64,000 nt of DNA from Galbibacter pacificus (lineage in GTDB: Bacteria; Bacteroidota; Bacteroidia; Flavobacteriales; Flavobacteriaceae): assembly GCF_029603165.1 (NCBI RefSeq), contig NZ_JAQSVC010000002.1:806001-870000 (forward strand), written 5' to 3'. Position numbers and translations under genes: made by a program. The first letter of the stretch is position 1, and every line of letters begins with the position of its first letter. The notes beneath the pieces are model-generated. The model saw nothing but the letters and a program-made list of their open reading frames with translations. It was not told where the DNA came from and did no database searches. Below are positions 35,276 through 43,671 of this stretch, piece after piece.

Positions 35276-35671
35276 TCACAATTTGTTAAGAATATAATCA
35301 GGACATCTCATTGGTCGAAAGGTTTTAGCATTTATGAATGCCAAAACGGTATTCCCTTCGGCTATTATTTTGTTACTTTCATCGAAAATTGTATAGTCAA
35401 ATTCAATCTTAACAGAAGGTGTGTTTTTAAGCCTTGCCTCCACCGTTAAAACATCGTCGTACCGTGCAGATTTCCTATAATTAAGCTGCAAGGAAACAAC
35501 CGGAAGCATAACCCCATTTTCTTCCATCCACCTGTACGAAACGCCCAGTTCCCTTAACCACTCTACACGTGCCATTTCCAGATATTGCGCGTAATTCCCG
35601 TGATAGACCACCCCCATCTTGTCAGTCTCACTATATCTAACTCTTATGTTAATTTTATTTGTTTTTTCCAT
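35276..35671 (-). CDS. YbgC/FadM-type acyl-CoA thioesterase
   Basis: A 131-residue hot-dog fold thioesterase. The active-site block RVRYSETDKMGVVYHGNYAQYLEMARVEWLR is typical of the 4-hydroxybenzoyl-CoA thioesterase class, with Asp and Tyr near the catalytic position. I start at the ATG at 35671 rather than the open frame at 35722, because the conserved strand begins a few residues after it. It hydrolyses acyl-CoAs in the cytosol; the acyl group is not determined. It ends 6 bases from the convergent yigZ stop and is divergent from dnaA. Confidence 0.88.
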   Translation of the reverse strand: MEKTNKINIRVRYSETDKMGVVYHGNYAQYLEMARVEWLRELGVSYRWMEENGVMLPVVSLQLNYRKSARYDDVLTVEARLKNTPSVKIEFDYTIFDESNKIIAEGNTVLAFINAKTFRPMRCPDYILNKL

Positions 35672-35872
35672 ATAAAAATGTATTTTACGTATGTTAAGAA
35701 AGTATGAACAGAAAGTTAACAAGCATGCGAAAAAAAAAGCATAAATTCAACCCCCTTTCATTTTTTTTTTCAGTTTTTTGTTCACATATTTGTTAAACCT
35801 TTTACGATAGTTGATTTCTAAAATTCTATTCGCTATCAAACCTGACTAACTATTAAAAAATAATATCAAAGA

Positions 35873-37300
35873 ATGAACGTAACTGCGGAATCCGTATGGG
35901 AAAATTGTCTACATTTTATAAAAGACAACATACAACCCCAAGCATATAAAACTTGGTTTGAACCCATAAAGTCTGTAAAGTTAACCGATAATGCTTTGAG
36001 TATCCAGGTTCCCAGTAAATTTTTTTATGAATGGTTGGAAGAACACTACGTTAAGCTTTTAAAAGTTGCCTTAACGAGGGAGTTGGGCGAAAACGCCAAA
36101 TTGGTATATGTAATAAGAATGGAGAATACGTATGGCAACAAACAGCCATTTACAGAAAGTATTCCCAGTTCCAACCGGGCAAATATGCAGCCACAGGAAC
36201 TCGATGTTCCCGTAAAGCACAAAAACCCCGAATTAAAAAACCCGTTTGTAATTCCGGGAATACGGAACATTAAAATAGAATCTCAACTCAATCCTAATTA
36301 TAGTTTTGATAATTTCCTGGAAGGCGATTCCAACAGGTTGGCGCGTTCGGCAGGACTGGCCGTTGCCAATAAACCCGGCGGCACCTCTTTTAACCCATTG
36401 TTGGTATTTGGTGGTGTTGGTTTGGGGAAAACGCACCTTGCACATGCCATCGGGGTTGAAATAAAAGATAAATACCCAGAAAAGACCGTGCTTTATATAT
36501 CTGCCGAAAAATTTACACAGCAATATATAGAATCCGTAAAAAAGAATACCCGAAACGATTTTATACATTTCTATCAATTAATAGATGTGCTTATTATAGA
36601 TGATGTCCAGTTTTTTTCGGGAAAATCCGGGACCCAAGATGTGTTTTTCCACATCTTTAATCACTTGCACCAAAATGGAAAACAGGTTATCTTAACTTCG
36701 GATAAAGCTCCGGTAGATATGCAGGACATTGAACAGCGTTTGCTCTCCCGTTTTAAATGGGGGCTCTCGGCCGAATTGCAAAGTCCGGATTTTGAAACAC
36801 GCATTTCCATCTTAAAAAACCGATTATACCGTGATGGCGTTGAGATGCCGGAAGAAATTATAGAGTGCGTTGCCAGAAACATAAAATCAAACGTTAGGGA
36901 ACTGGAAGGCGCTATTATTTCTTTAATTGCTCAGTCTTCTTTCAACAAAAAAGAGGTAACCATAGAACTGGCAAACCAAATTGTTGAAAAATTTGTCAAG
37001 AATACAAAACGGGAAGTTTCCATTGATTACATCCAAAAGGTAATTTCTGATTATTTTCAAATGGATGTGGAAACACTTCAGTCAAAAACAAGAAAACGCC
37101 ATATTGTTCAAGCCAGGCAATTGGCCATGTTTTTTGCTAAAAAATACACCAAGGCATCCTTGGCCAGTATCGGTTCGCAAATAGGGAAAAGAGACCATGC
37201 CACCGTGCTGCATGCATGTAAAACTGTTGATAACTTGGCAGAAACCGATAAACAATTCAGGAAATATATTGAAGACCTCAGTAAAAAATTTGCCCAGTAA
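35873..37300 (+). CDS. dnaA: Chromosomal replication initiator DnaA
   Basis: A 475-residue initiator. Domain I is the N-terminal VWENCLHFIKDNIQPQAYKTWF. A variable linker (about 95-140) leads to the AAA+ domain III with Walker A GGVGLGKTHLAHAIG (about 180-187), Walker B LIIDDVQFFSG (about 239) and the sensor ILTSDKAPVDM. The C-terminal helix-turn-helix that reads DnaA boxes is in LASIGSQIGKRDHATVLHAC. It melts oriC with ATP. I find no cluster of DnaA boxes in the 201-base upstream region, so the origin is probably elsewhere. The stop overlaps the phosphatase ATG by one base (TAATG). Confidence 0.97.
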   Translation: MNVTAESVWENCLHFIKDNIQPQAYKTWFEPIKSVKLTDNALSIQVPSKFFYEWLEEHYVKLLKVALTRELGENAKLVYVIRMENTYGNKQPFTESIPSSNRANMQPQELDVPVKHKNPELKNPFVIPGIRNIKIESQLNPNYSFDNFLEGDSNRLARSAGLAVANKPGGTSFNPLLVFGGVGLGKTHLAHAIGVEIKDKYPEKTVLYISAEKFTQQYIESVKKNTRNDFIHFYQLIDVLIIDDVQFFSGKSGTQDVFFHIFNHLHQNGKQVILTSDKAPVDMQDIEQRLLSRFKWGLSAELQSPDFETRISILKNRLYRDGVEMPEEIIECVARNIKSNVRELEGAIISLIAQSSFNKKEVTIELANQIVEKFVKNTKREVSIDYIQKVISDYFQMDVETLQSKTRKRHIVQARQLAMFFAKKYTKASLASIGSQIGKRDHATVLHACKTVDNLAETDKQFRKYIEDLSKKFAQ

Positions 37301-37761
37301 TGCAGGTTAGAGTTCTTATGGTATGTTTGGGAAATATTTGTAGGTCGCCACTTGCGGAAGGCATTTTAAAATCTAAAATAAATACCGAAAAAGTTTTTGT
37401 TGATTCTGCCGGAACGTCCAATTACCATCTTGGCGCTAGTCCAGATCCTAGGTCAATACAAACCGCTGCCAAATATGGAATTGATATTACAAAGCAAAAG
37501 GGAAGGCAGTTTAGCAGTAAAGATTTTGACGATTTTGACCTGATTTTTGCAATGGACAAGAACAACTACAAAAACATTCTACAACAAGCTAGGAACGAAG
37601 CCGATAAAAATAAGGTGCGCCTTATTTTAAACAAACTCACTCCCGGTGAAAACATGGACGTCCCCGACCCATATTACGGTGGGGTTTCGGGTTTTGATAA
37701 TGTTTACAAAATGCTCGACGAAGCCACGGATATTATTGTAAAAGAGATTTCAGTTTTATAG
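37300..37761 (+). CDS. Low-molecular-weight protein-tyrosine-phosphatase
   Basis: A 153-residue phosphatase of standard length. The P-loop is VCLGNICRSPLAEG (C-x5-R-S) near the N-terminus, and the general acid Asp is in MDVPDPYYGGVSGFD. It removes phosphate from tyrosine in proteins through a cysteinyl intermediate. In Bacteria it often pairs with exopolysaccharide tyrosine kinases, but none is near; here it is coupled to dnaA, a common order in flavobacteria whose meaning is not known. Confidence 0.93.
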   Translation: MQVRVLMVCLGNICRSPLAEGILKSKINTEKVFVDSAGTSNYHLGASPDPRSIQTAAKYGIDITKQKGRQFSSKDFDDFDLIFAMDKNNYKNILQQARNEADKNKVRLILNKLTPGENMDVPDPYYGGVSGFDNVYKMLDEATDIIVKEISVL

Positions 37762-37800
37762 TTTCTTTGTATCTTCGGTTGTTATAAATCATTTTCCCAA

Positions 37801-38526
37801 ATGAACACAACAAACAGCAACAAAGGTAAACTCTATTTAATCCCAACCACTTTGGGCGATGTAGAACCGTTGGAAGTATTACCACTTTCCATAAAACGGG
37901 TTATCGAAAACGTCGATTTTTATATTGTTGAAAACGAAAAGACCGCTAGAAGATTTATAAAAAGGATTAGCCCTAAAAAATCTCAACCCTCCCTCAAAAT
38001 TCAAGTCCTAAACAAATATACCAAACCAGAGGAAATCCCTACTTTTATAACGCCATGCCTTAATGGTTACGATGTGGGAATTATCTCTGAGGCAGGATGC
38101 CCCGGCGTTGCCGATCCCGGTGCCGATGTTGCCGCCATAGCCCATAAAAAAAATATTCAGGTGGTTCCCTTGGTTGGCCCCTCCTCTATCCTTTTGGCCT
38201 TAATGGCCAGTGGCATGAACGGGCAAAGTTTTGCCTTTACTGGATACCTTCCCATTGACAAGTCTGAAAAGAAAAGGACCATCAAAAAACTAGAAAAAAC
38301 TTCCAAAGACTTCAACCAGTCACAAATTTTCATGGAAACTCCTTATCGAAACGATAAACTTTTGGCAGATTTAATAACAACATTATCTCCAAATACCTTG
38401 TTGTGTGTTGCCAGCGATATTACCTTGGGTACCGAGTATATTAAAACCCAATCTGTAGCACAATGGAAAGGATCCTCGGTGGAACTTCATAAAAAACCCA
38501 CCATTTTTATAATCCATGCAAAGTAA
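37801..38526 (+). CDS. RsmI-like SAM-dependent methyltransferase
   Basis: A 241-residue tetrapyrrole-methylase-fold protein. GKLYLIPTTLGDVEPLEVLP replaces the usual RsmI N-terminus, while ISEAGCPGVADPGADVAAIAH and VVPLVGPSSILLALMASG are clear RsmI-family blocks. RsmI methylates the 2'-hydroxyl of C1402 in 16S rRNA. This shorter Bacteroidota form is a sister group and may have a different rRNA or small-molecule target; a full RsmI could exist elsewhere. Third gene of the dnaA run, 39 bases after the phosphatase. Confidence 0.82.
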   Translation: MNTTNSNKGKLYLIPTTLGDVEPLEVLPLSIKRVIENVDFYIVENEKTARRFIKRISPKKSQPSLKIQVLNKYTKPEEIPTFITPCLNGYDVGIISEAGCPGVADPGADVAAIAHKKNIQVVPLVGPSSILLALMASGMNGQSFAFTGYLPIDKSEKKRTIKKLEKTSKDFNQSQIFMETPYRNDKLLADLITTLSPNTLLCVASDITLGTEYIKTQSVAQWKGSSVELHKKPTIFIIHAK

Positions 38527-38656
38527 GTAAAATACATAAAAGAATCGTTGCCATAAACCAAAAATGAAAGCATAAATCCCGCCCAAAAGCGGGGTTCGTT
38601 CGACTCACGAATTGCAATGCGCCTTCGGCTTTTGAAATTCGGGTCTCACGAAAAAA

Positions 38657-38687
38657 AAAGGCCTCAAAACATTGTTTTGAGGCCTTT
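38657..38687. terminator. Bidirectional terminator between convergent genes
   Basis: A 15-bp stem AAAGGCCTCAAAACA / TGTTTTGAGGCCTTT (38657-38671 and 38673-38687) with a minimal loop, A-rich before and TATAAAG after. Both the methyltransferase and the leftward lysozyme-like gene would end here. Between 38527 and 38650 there is also a small CCCGC/GCGGG hairpin and a pair of similar CTCACGAA motifs, with no gene. Confidence 0.85.
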
Positions 38688-38707
38688 ATAAAGATCTTTT
38701 GTACCTA

Positions 38708-39358
38708 TTATATCTTAGCAGCTTTATTAGCTTCTACATGCGATACGTCGTACCCTGAGAATTTGCGCATATAATATCGTATAGATGCGCCGTTAGCGTC
38801 AGCAAATCCACTTGCTCCATGGGTTCGTAAATATCTTTTTACATTTCCAGGTCCAGCAAGGTGTGCTGCTGCCAAAATTCCCGATTCTGTAACTTTTACA
38901 CCGTTGAATGTTCTACCAACATACCACTCTATATCGCGTCTTAAAACCCATTTGTTTCTTTCAAGATTGGCTATAAATGCTCTTTCCTGCAATTCTGGAT
39001 CATTAAGAAAGTCTGATTTAGAATGAACGCCTATTGTTCTCAATGTAGAGGCACCAAATTGGTATTTTCCCATATACCCCAAAGAGTTTACCGTAAAGTA
39101 ATCTCCTCTGGACTCTTTAAAAGCCAATGCTTCTTTAAACCCGTTAAACGACTTCCCTAAAAATGGAGGCTGCATTGGGGTTTCTTCTACATCACTGCTT
39201 TCTAAAGATACCGTATACGCCAAAGGCTCAGTTACTCTATTAATGTTATGAACGTTTTTTTTGGCTTTTTTTAATGAAGAAAAACCTAAACTCCCTGCAA
39301 TTACTAAAATTAAAACAGCTACTAAAACATTAAATTTTAATATTTGTTTTTTTCTCAT
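38708..39358 (-). CDS. Membrane-anchored lysozyme/transglycosylase-like protein
   Basis: A 216-residue protein with an N-terminal hydrophobic segment (about residues 9-27, FNVLVAVLILVIAGSLGF) that is either a signal or an anchor. The domain at about 75-205 begins GFKEALAFKESRGDYFTVNSLGYMGKYQFGASTL, with a Glu in an F-K-E-S context and a YMGKYQFG strand as in soluble lytic transglycosylases and goose-type lysozymes; AAAHLAGPGNVKRYLRTHG is also typical (the AH-x-x-G block). It probably cleaves peptidoglycan glycan strands. It is separated from mltG by 135 bases with a promoter-like TATATTTG. Confidence 0.75.
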   Translation of the reverse strand: MRKKQILKFNVLVAVLILVIAGSLGFSSLKKAKKNVHNINRVTEPLAYTVSLESSDVEETPMQPPFLGKSFNGFKEALAFKESRGDYFTVNSLGYMGKYQFGASTLRTIGVHSKSDFLNDPELQERAFIANLERNKWVLRRDIEWYVGRTFNGVKVTESGILAAAHLAGPGNVKRYLRTHGASGFADANGASIRYYMRKFSGYDVSHVEANKAAKI

Positions 39359-39430
39359 GCTTTTTTATTTCTTTAAGCCTTACATTTTACATAATTTACT
39401 CTCATGTATAACCGCTTAAAATTGAGCATG

Positions 39431-39438
39431 CAAATATA
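39431..39438 (-). promoter_or_regulatory. Putative -7 element of the lysozyme-like gene
   Basis: On the minus strand TATATTTG (39438-39431) matches TAnnTTTG and lies 72 bases before the ATG. The nearest TTG is about 24 bases further up, slightly too far, so only the -7 half is convincing. Confidence 0.4.
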
Positions 39439-39493
39439 CATAAAAATTAATAATCAGAAAACCAATAAGTTAAAGTAATCTTAAAGTTAAATT

Positions 39494-40537
39494 TTACCGC
39501 TTTATAGCCTGAGAATTAAGCCATTTTACATACGCTTGTTTGTTTACATTATGCTGGGAAAGGGTTTTGGCAAATTTATGATACCCAAAATTATTGACAT
39601 CCGCCACAAAATACAGGTAGTCATTTTTTTCATAATTTAACACAGCATCAATTGCCGAAATATCCGGCATTGCTATCGGGCCTGGCGGCAATCCTGCATA
39701 TTTATAGGTATTGTAAGGAGAATCTAATTCCAGGTCTTTATACAATACTCTTTTTATCACTTTATCATAATCGTTGGCTTCTTTTCGCAAAGCGAAAATA
39801 ACGGTGGGGTCTGCCTGTAAAGGGATATTCCTGTTCAATCTGTTCATATAAACTCCCGCCACACGTGGGCGCTCGTCTACCATTGCCGTTTCTTTATGGA
39901 CTATGGAGGCAAGGGTTACTACTTCTATTGGTGATAAACCTATGGCTTTTGCCCTGTTCAGACGCGTTTGGTTCCAAAAACGGTTGTATTCTTTTAGCAT
40001 GCGGTCCCTAAAAGTTTCAGCAGAAGTGTTCCAGAAAAACTCATAACTGTTCGGTACGTACATGGCTATGGCAGTTTCGTTATTAAACGGACTGTGATCC
40101 ATAAAATTAACATCCGTAAAACTATTCAATAAAGAAATACTGTCGGCCTCAATTTGCAAAGCTATTCTTCCGGCAAGCTTTGCCAATGTTTCCTGATTGT
40201 TAAAAGAAAGTGTTACAGGTAAATTTTTACTGCGGAGGGAATTAATAATCTCGTTATTGTTCATCCCTTTTCTAATAGCATATTTCCCAGCTTTTATGTT
40301 GCTTACATAACCTTTGCGTTCGGCTACCTTACTAAAAGTCTCCATATTGTCGAGCAAAGGCGTAAGCTGATCTTTTACATTAACAAAGCTACCGTCTGAT
40401 TTTATATAAACAAAGGCTTCTTCATTTTGAAAAGCTGTATTTGGTGAAAAAACGGCATTGTACACATAATACACAAAAATAAAGCCCAGAATCCCCCCTA
40501 TTAGCGCTATGGCCACTAAAATTTTTCTTATATACAT
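39494..40537 (-). CDS. mltG: Endolytic transglycosylase MltG
   Basis: A 347-residue YceG-family protein. One N-terminal membrane helix (ILVAIALIGGILGFIFVYYVYNAVF, about 6-30) is followed by a LysM-like domain (about 40-100) and the catalytic domain. The catalytic Glu about 216 is in LASIVHKETAMVDERPRVAGVYMNRL, and DSPYNTYKYAGLPPGPIAMPDISAIDA is the other signature block. It cuts nascent peptidoglycan strands inside the chain and limits their length. Last gene of dapF-GNAT-mltG; its ATG overlaps the preceding TAA by one base. Confidence 0.95.
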   Translation of the reverse strand: MYIRKILVAIALIGGILGFIFVYYVYNAVFSPNTAFQNEEAFVYIKSDGSFVNVKDQLTPLLDNMETFSKVAERKGYVSNIKAGKYAIRKGMNNNEIINSLRSKNLPVTLSFNNQETLAKLAGRIALQIEADSISLLNSFTDVNFMDHSPFNNETAIAMYVPNSYEFFWNTSAETFRDRMLKEYNRFWNQTRLNRAKAIGLSPIEVVTLASIVHKETAMVDERPRVAGVYMNRLNRNIPLQADPTVIFALRKEANDYDKVIKRVLYKDLELDSPYNTYKYAGLPPGPIAMPDISAIDAVLNYEKNDYLYFVADVNNFGYHKFAKTLSQHNVNKQAYVKWLNSQAIKR

Positions 40538-41061
40538 TATTTATTGATCTTTTGATATAGAATTTCGTTTTGAAATTTTCCTGAAGTATAATTCCAGTCT
40601 TTTTTAATCCCGACCCTTTCAAATCCTAAATTTGAAAACAATTGAATGCTCGGTTTGTTTTGTTCGGATATATTTGCGAAAAGCTGATGCAAATCTAAAT
40701 GTTTAAAGGCATATGCTATTAATAATGAAAGGGCTTCCCTTCCAATCCCCTTGTTCCTGTTTCCTTCTTCTAAAATTATTATTCCCACTCCCGCCCTTTT
40801 GTTTTTCGGGTTAAAATCATACAGGTCGATAAAGCCCAAAAGTGTTTCGGCATAATTGGAAATAGCCAACCGTAACTGCTTCACCTCAAAAATATCCTTA
40901 TGGCTGTTGGCTAGGTATTCTTTTAATATGTATTTGGAATATGGTGCCAAGGTTTCACTAACCTCCCAAACCGTCTCGTCGTTTTCAAGCTTGTACAGAA
41001 AATCCAAATCCTCTGGTTCCAGAGCACGTAAATAAATGGTATTTCCAGACAGTGTTATCAT
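40537..41061 (-). CDS. RimJ/RimL-like GNAT acetyltransferase
   Basis: A 174-residue acetyltransferase. It begins with the RimJ-type YLRALEPEDLDFLYKLENDE, and the acetyl-CoA loop is IILEEGNRNKGIGREALSLL. The C-terminal FSNLGFERVGIKKDWNYTSGKF is also RimJ/RimL-like. Members modify protein N-termini, polyamines or small amines; the target is not known. It is translationally tied to both neighbours: ATG overlap with the dapF stop at 41061 and with mltG at 40537. Confidence 0.88.
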   Translation of the reverse strand: MITLSGNTIYLRALEPEDLDFLYKLENDETVWEVSETLAPYSKYILKEYLANSHKDIFEVKQLRLAISNYAETLLGFIDLYDFNPKNKRAGVGIIILEEGNRNKGIGREALSLLIAYAFKHLDLHQLFANISEQNKPSIQLFSNLGFERVGIKKDWNYTSGKFQNEILYQKINK

Positions 41062-41837
41062 TATATGGTGATTGTACCGGAGAATACTTGTGTAGCAGGC
41101 CCTACCAAATGTATGTTTTTATACCCGCTCCCATTCTCCTCAAATGAAACTTTTAATTCCCCTCCCGGGGTTTTTAAGGTTACGCTTGAACTTTCTGTTT
41201 TCTTTGTTTTGTGCATAGCAATTGCTACTGCCGTAACACCGGTCCCGCATGAAAGCGTTTCGTCTTCAACGCCACGTTCATAGGTGCGCACAGCAAAAAC
41301 ACTGGAATCTTTTTGCTCTACAAAATTAATATTGCTTCCGGTGCTCCCATATTTGCCGTAACGCAATTTTGCACCATCACTTTTTATGTCCATTTCGGTA
41401 AGGTTCCCCACCAATTGGACATGGTGCGGCGAGCCCGTATTTAAAAAAGTATAATTATCAAACAAATCAATGGTTTTTACATCTTGCATGGCTAGGCTAA
41501 CTATACCATTATTAATGGTTGCATGGTGCATGCCATCTACGGCCATGAAAGCACAACTCCCGTTTACGACTTCTAGAAAGTTGGCAAATGCCACCAAGCA
41601 CCTTCCCCCATTTCCGCACATGGAACTTTCGTTTCCATCGGCATTGTAATATACCATTTTAAAATCGGCTTCATTACAATTTTCCAAAAGTATAAGTCCG
41701 TCTGCACCGACACCAAATTTTCTGTCGCATAAAAAATTTATCAATTTGGTATCGTTTTTTGGAAACACTAGCTCACGGTTGTCAATCATAACAAAATCGT
41801 TTCCGGTGCCTTGGTATTTATAAAAGTCTAGTTTCAT
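41061..41837 (-). CDS. dapF: Diaminopimelate epimerase
   Basis: A 258-residue DapF. The N-terminus YQGTGNDFVMIDN is diagnostic, and the two catalytic cysteines are in ESSMCGNGGRCLVAF (about 73) and ETLSCGTGVTAVAIA (about 196), one in each half of the pseudo-symmetric fold. It converts LL- to meso-diaminopimelate for lysine and peptidoglycan. Its grouping with mltG makes a cell-wall operon. First gene of the leftward unit; the 279 bases to the divergent HtrA gene contain no obvious consensus promoter. Confidence 0.97.
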   Translation of the reverse strand: MKLDFYKYQGTGNDFVMIDNRELVFPKNDTKLINFLCDRKFGVGADGLILLENCNEADFKMVYYNADGNESSMCGNGGRCLVAFANFLEVVNGSCAFMAVDGMHHATINNGIVSLAMQDVKTIDLFDNYTFLNTGSPHHVQLVGNLTEMDIKSDGAKLRYGKYGSTGSNINFVEQKDSSVFAVRTYERGVEDETLSCGTGVTAVAIAMHKTKKTESSSVTLKTPGGELKVSFEENGSGYKNIHLVGPATQVFSGTITI

Positions 41838-42116
41838 TTTTTAATTGTTATGGATAATGATTTTAAAGGTTTTGTTAAAAACGCCGCCATGGATTTTTTT
41901 TATAAACAATTGCAATTCAACTAAAAAAATTCCCGCAATAATTCATCAATCCCTTAAATAGGATAGAAATAGCGTATTTTACCTCTTTTCATCAATTTAC
42001 AAATATACAATATTGCATATGGATATTTCATTGTTAAAGTGCGTTAAAGTTGAAAAAAACACTGAATTATAAAGTAATTTTATGTGTTAATTAAAATAAA
42101 TATAGTAGATAAAGCC

Positions 42117-43520
42117 ATGAAAAAATTTTTGAGTCTATTACTAGTATCCATGCTGGGTGGCGCTCTTACATTAGGTATATACAAATTAGCTTTTGAAAAA
42201 GAGATTCCCCTTTTGGAAAATCAACCAGCCCAATCAAAATTCGTTACCGCAAGTTATAATCCAGCCTCCACGGCTGCCGATGATGTAGATTTTACAACCG
42301 CTGCCGATAAAACCGTGCATGCAGTGGTTCACGTAAAAAACATGACCATCAGCAGGGGGCCATCGAGCATTATGGACTACTTTTATGGTTCGGGAGGGCA
42401 ACCAAGGGCACAGATCGGTACAGGATCGGGGGTAATTATATCCCCCGATGGATATATTGTTACCAATAACCATGTTATTGCCAATGCTACCGAATTGCAG
42501 GTTACCCTTAATAACAACAGGACGTACCGTGCCGAACTGGTTGGTACCGACCCCGAAACCGACATTGCGCTAATTAAAATTGATGCAGACGAAGACCTTC
42601 CTTATCTTGCCTTTGGAGATTCCGACAATTCTAAAATTGGAGAATGGGTATTGGCCGTGGGAAATCCATTTAACCTTACCTCTACCGTAACCGCAGGTAT
42701 TATTAGTGCCAAAGCAAGGGATTTGAACGAAATGGACGGCAAGTTCCAGTCTTTTATTCAAACCGATGCCGCCGTAAATCCCGGGAACAGTGGTGGTGCC
42801 TTAGTAAATACCAACGGCGACCTTATTGGCATTAATACAGCCATAACCTCACAAACGGGATCTTATATAGGCTATTCTTTTGCTGTTCCCAGCAATATTG
42901 CAAAAAAAGTGGTCGATGATATCATGGAGTTTGGAAACGTACAAATGGGCACCCTTGGCATTAAAGGACAGGATTTAGGAGTTTTAAGTAACAGTGAAGA
43001 AGATTACAATGAATCGCAGGGGATTTTAATTGCCGAAGTATTTAAAAAATCCGGTGCGGACAAAGCTGGGCTAAAACCGGGCGATATTATTAAAAAAGTA
43101 GACCACATTCAAATAAACAAATTCTCCGACCTTACCGGATATTTAAGAAGCAAACGCCCCAACGATAACGTACAATTAACCATTTTACGAGACAACAATA
43201 CCATGGAGCTGCCCGTTACCTTGCTAGATAATAGCTCTTATGTGTACACCATTGATGAAATTGGGATTTCGGTACAGGAACAGACAAAAACCGACAAAGA
43301 TCGTTTTGATGGACAAAATGGCGTTGTTATATACGGTTCGAATGAATACAATAGAAGGTTGGGATTGGACGGAAAACTCTTGATTGGTATTAACGACGAT
43401 AAAATTAAAAATGTAGACGATGTAAAAAAAGCTGTTGCCAAAGCAAAATCATACGGAATGATGAGCATTGTATACATTAACGAATATGGGGAACGCGAAC
43501 GTTTGGTTTTTCGTGAGTAA
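42117..43520 (+). CDS. degQ: HtrA/DegQ-family periplasmic serine protease
   Basis: A 467-residue protease starting at the ATG at 42117 (a GTG frame opening 11 codons earlier is not credible). An N-terminal signal or anchor, MKKFLSLLLVSMLGGALTLG, is followed by the trypsin-like domain with His about 119 in TNNHVIANA, Asp about 149 in PETDIALIKID and Ser about 225 in NPGNSGGALVN. Two PDZ domains follow (about 290-365 and 385-467). It degrades or holds misfolded envelope proteins. No heat-shock-like palindrome as at clpB is seen upstream. Its terminator is at 43561. Confidence 0.94.
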   Translation: MKKFLSLLLVSMLGGALTLGIYKLAFEKEIPLLENQPAQSKFVTASYNPASTAADDVDFTTAADKTVHAVVHVKNMTISRGPSSIMDYFYGSGGQPRAQIGTGSGVIISPDGYIVTNNHVIANATELQVTLNNNRTYRAELVGTDPETDIALIKIDADEDLPYLAFGDSDNSKIGEWVLAVGNPFNLTSTVTAGIISAKARDLNEMDGKFQSFIQTDAAVNPGNSGGALVNTNGDLIGINTAITSQTGSYIGYSFAVPSNIAKKVVDDIMEFGNVQMGTLGIKGQDLGVLSNSEEDYNESQGILIAEVFKKSGADKAGLKPGDIIKKVDHIQINKFSDLTGYLRSKRPNDNVQLTILRDNNTMELPVTLLDNSSYVYTIDEIGISVQEQTKTDKDRFDGQNGVVIYGSNEYNRRLGLDGKLLIGINDDKIKNVDDVKKAVAKAKSYGMMSIVYINEYGERERLVFRE

Positions 43521-43560
43521 ATTAAAATTACAACAACATTTAATTTTTTAAAAATTTATG

Positions 43561-43594
43561 AAAAAAGAGCTTCTTGTACAGGGCTCTTTTTTTT
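43561..43594 (+). terminator. Terminator after the HtrA gene
   Basis: AAAAAAGAGC (43561-43570) pairs with GCTCTTTTTTTT (43583-43594) around a 12-base loop, 40 bases past the stop. It lies inside the long reading frame that extends upstream of the GAPDH start, which helps place that start further down. Confidence 0.82.
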
Positions 43595-43628
43595 ATGAAA
43601 TTTCCTTTACGAAAACGTTTGAAATATA

Positions 43629-43636
43629 TACTTTTG
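43629..43636 (+). promoter_or_regulatory. Putative -7 element of the GAPDH gene
   Basis: TACTTTTG matches TAnnTTTG and lies 36 bases before the ATG at 43672, between the HtrA terminator and the gene. No strong -33 TTG is found at 19-21 bases. Confidence 0.45.
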
Positions 43637-43671
43637 CAAAAAAATTAAAACACTACAAACTAAAATACCAT

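Noticed and set aside
35672-35872. Replication origin upstream of dnaA
   Set aside because: The region is AT-rich, but I find no cluster of DnaA boxes (TTATCCACA-like), so oriC cannot be supported here.
38585-38660. tRNA-like GGGGTTCGTTCGACTCAC in the gap before the lysozyme-like gene
   Set aside because: It looks a little like a T-arm, but no acceptor, D or anticodon stems can be formed around it on either strand.
43558-43671. 38-residue N-terminal extension of GAPDH
   Set aside because: The stretch contains the HtrA terminator and a -7 promoter motif, so it is not translated.
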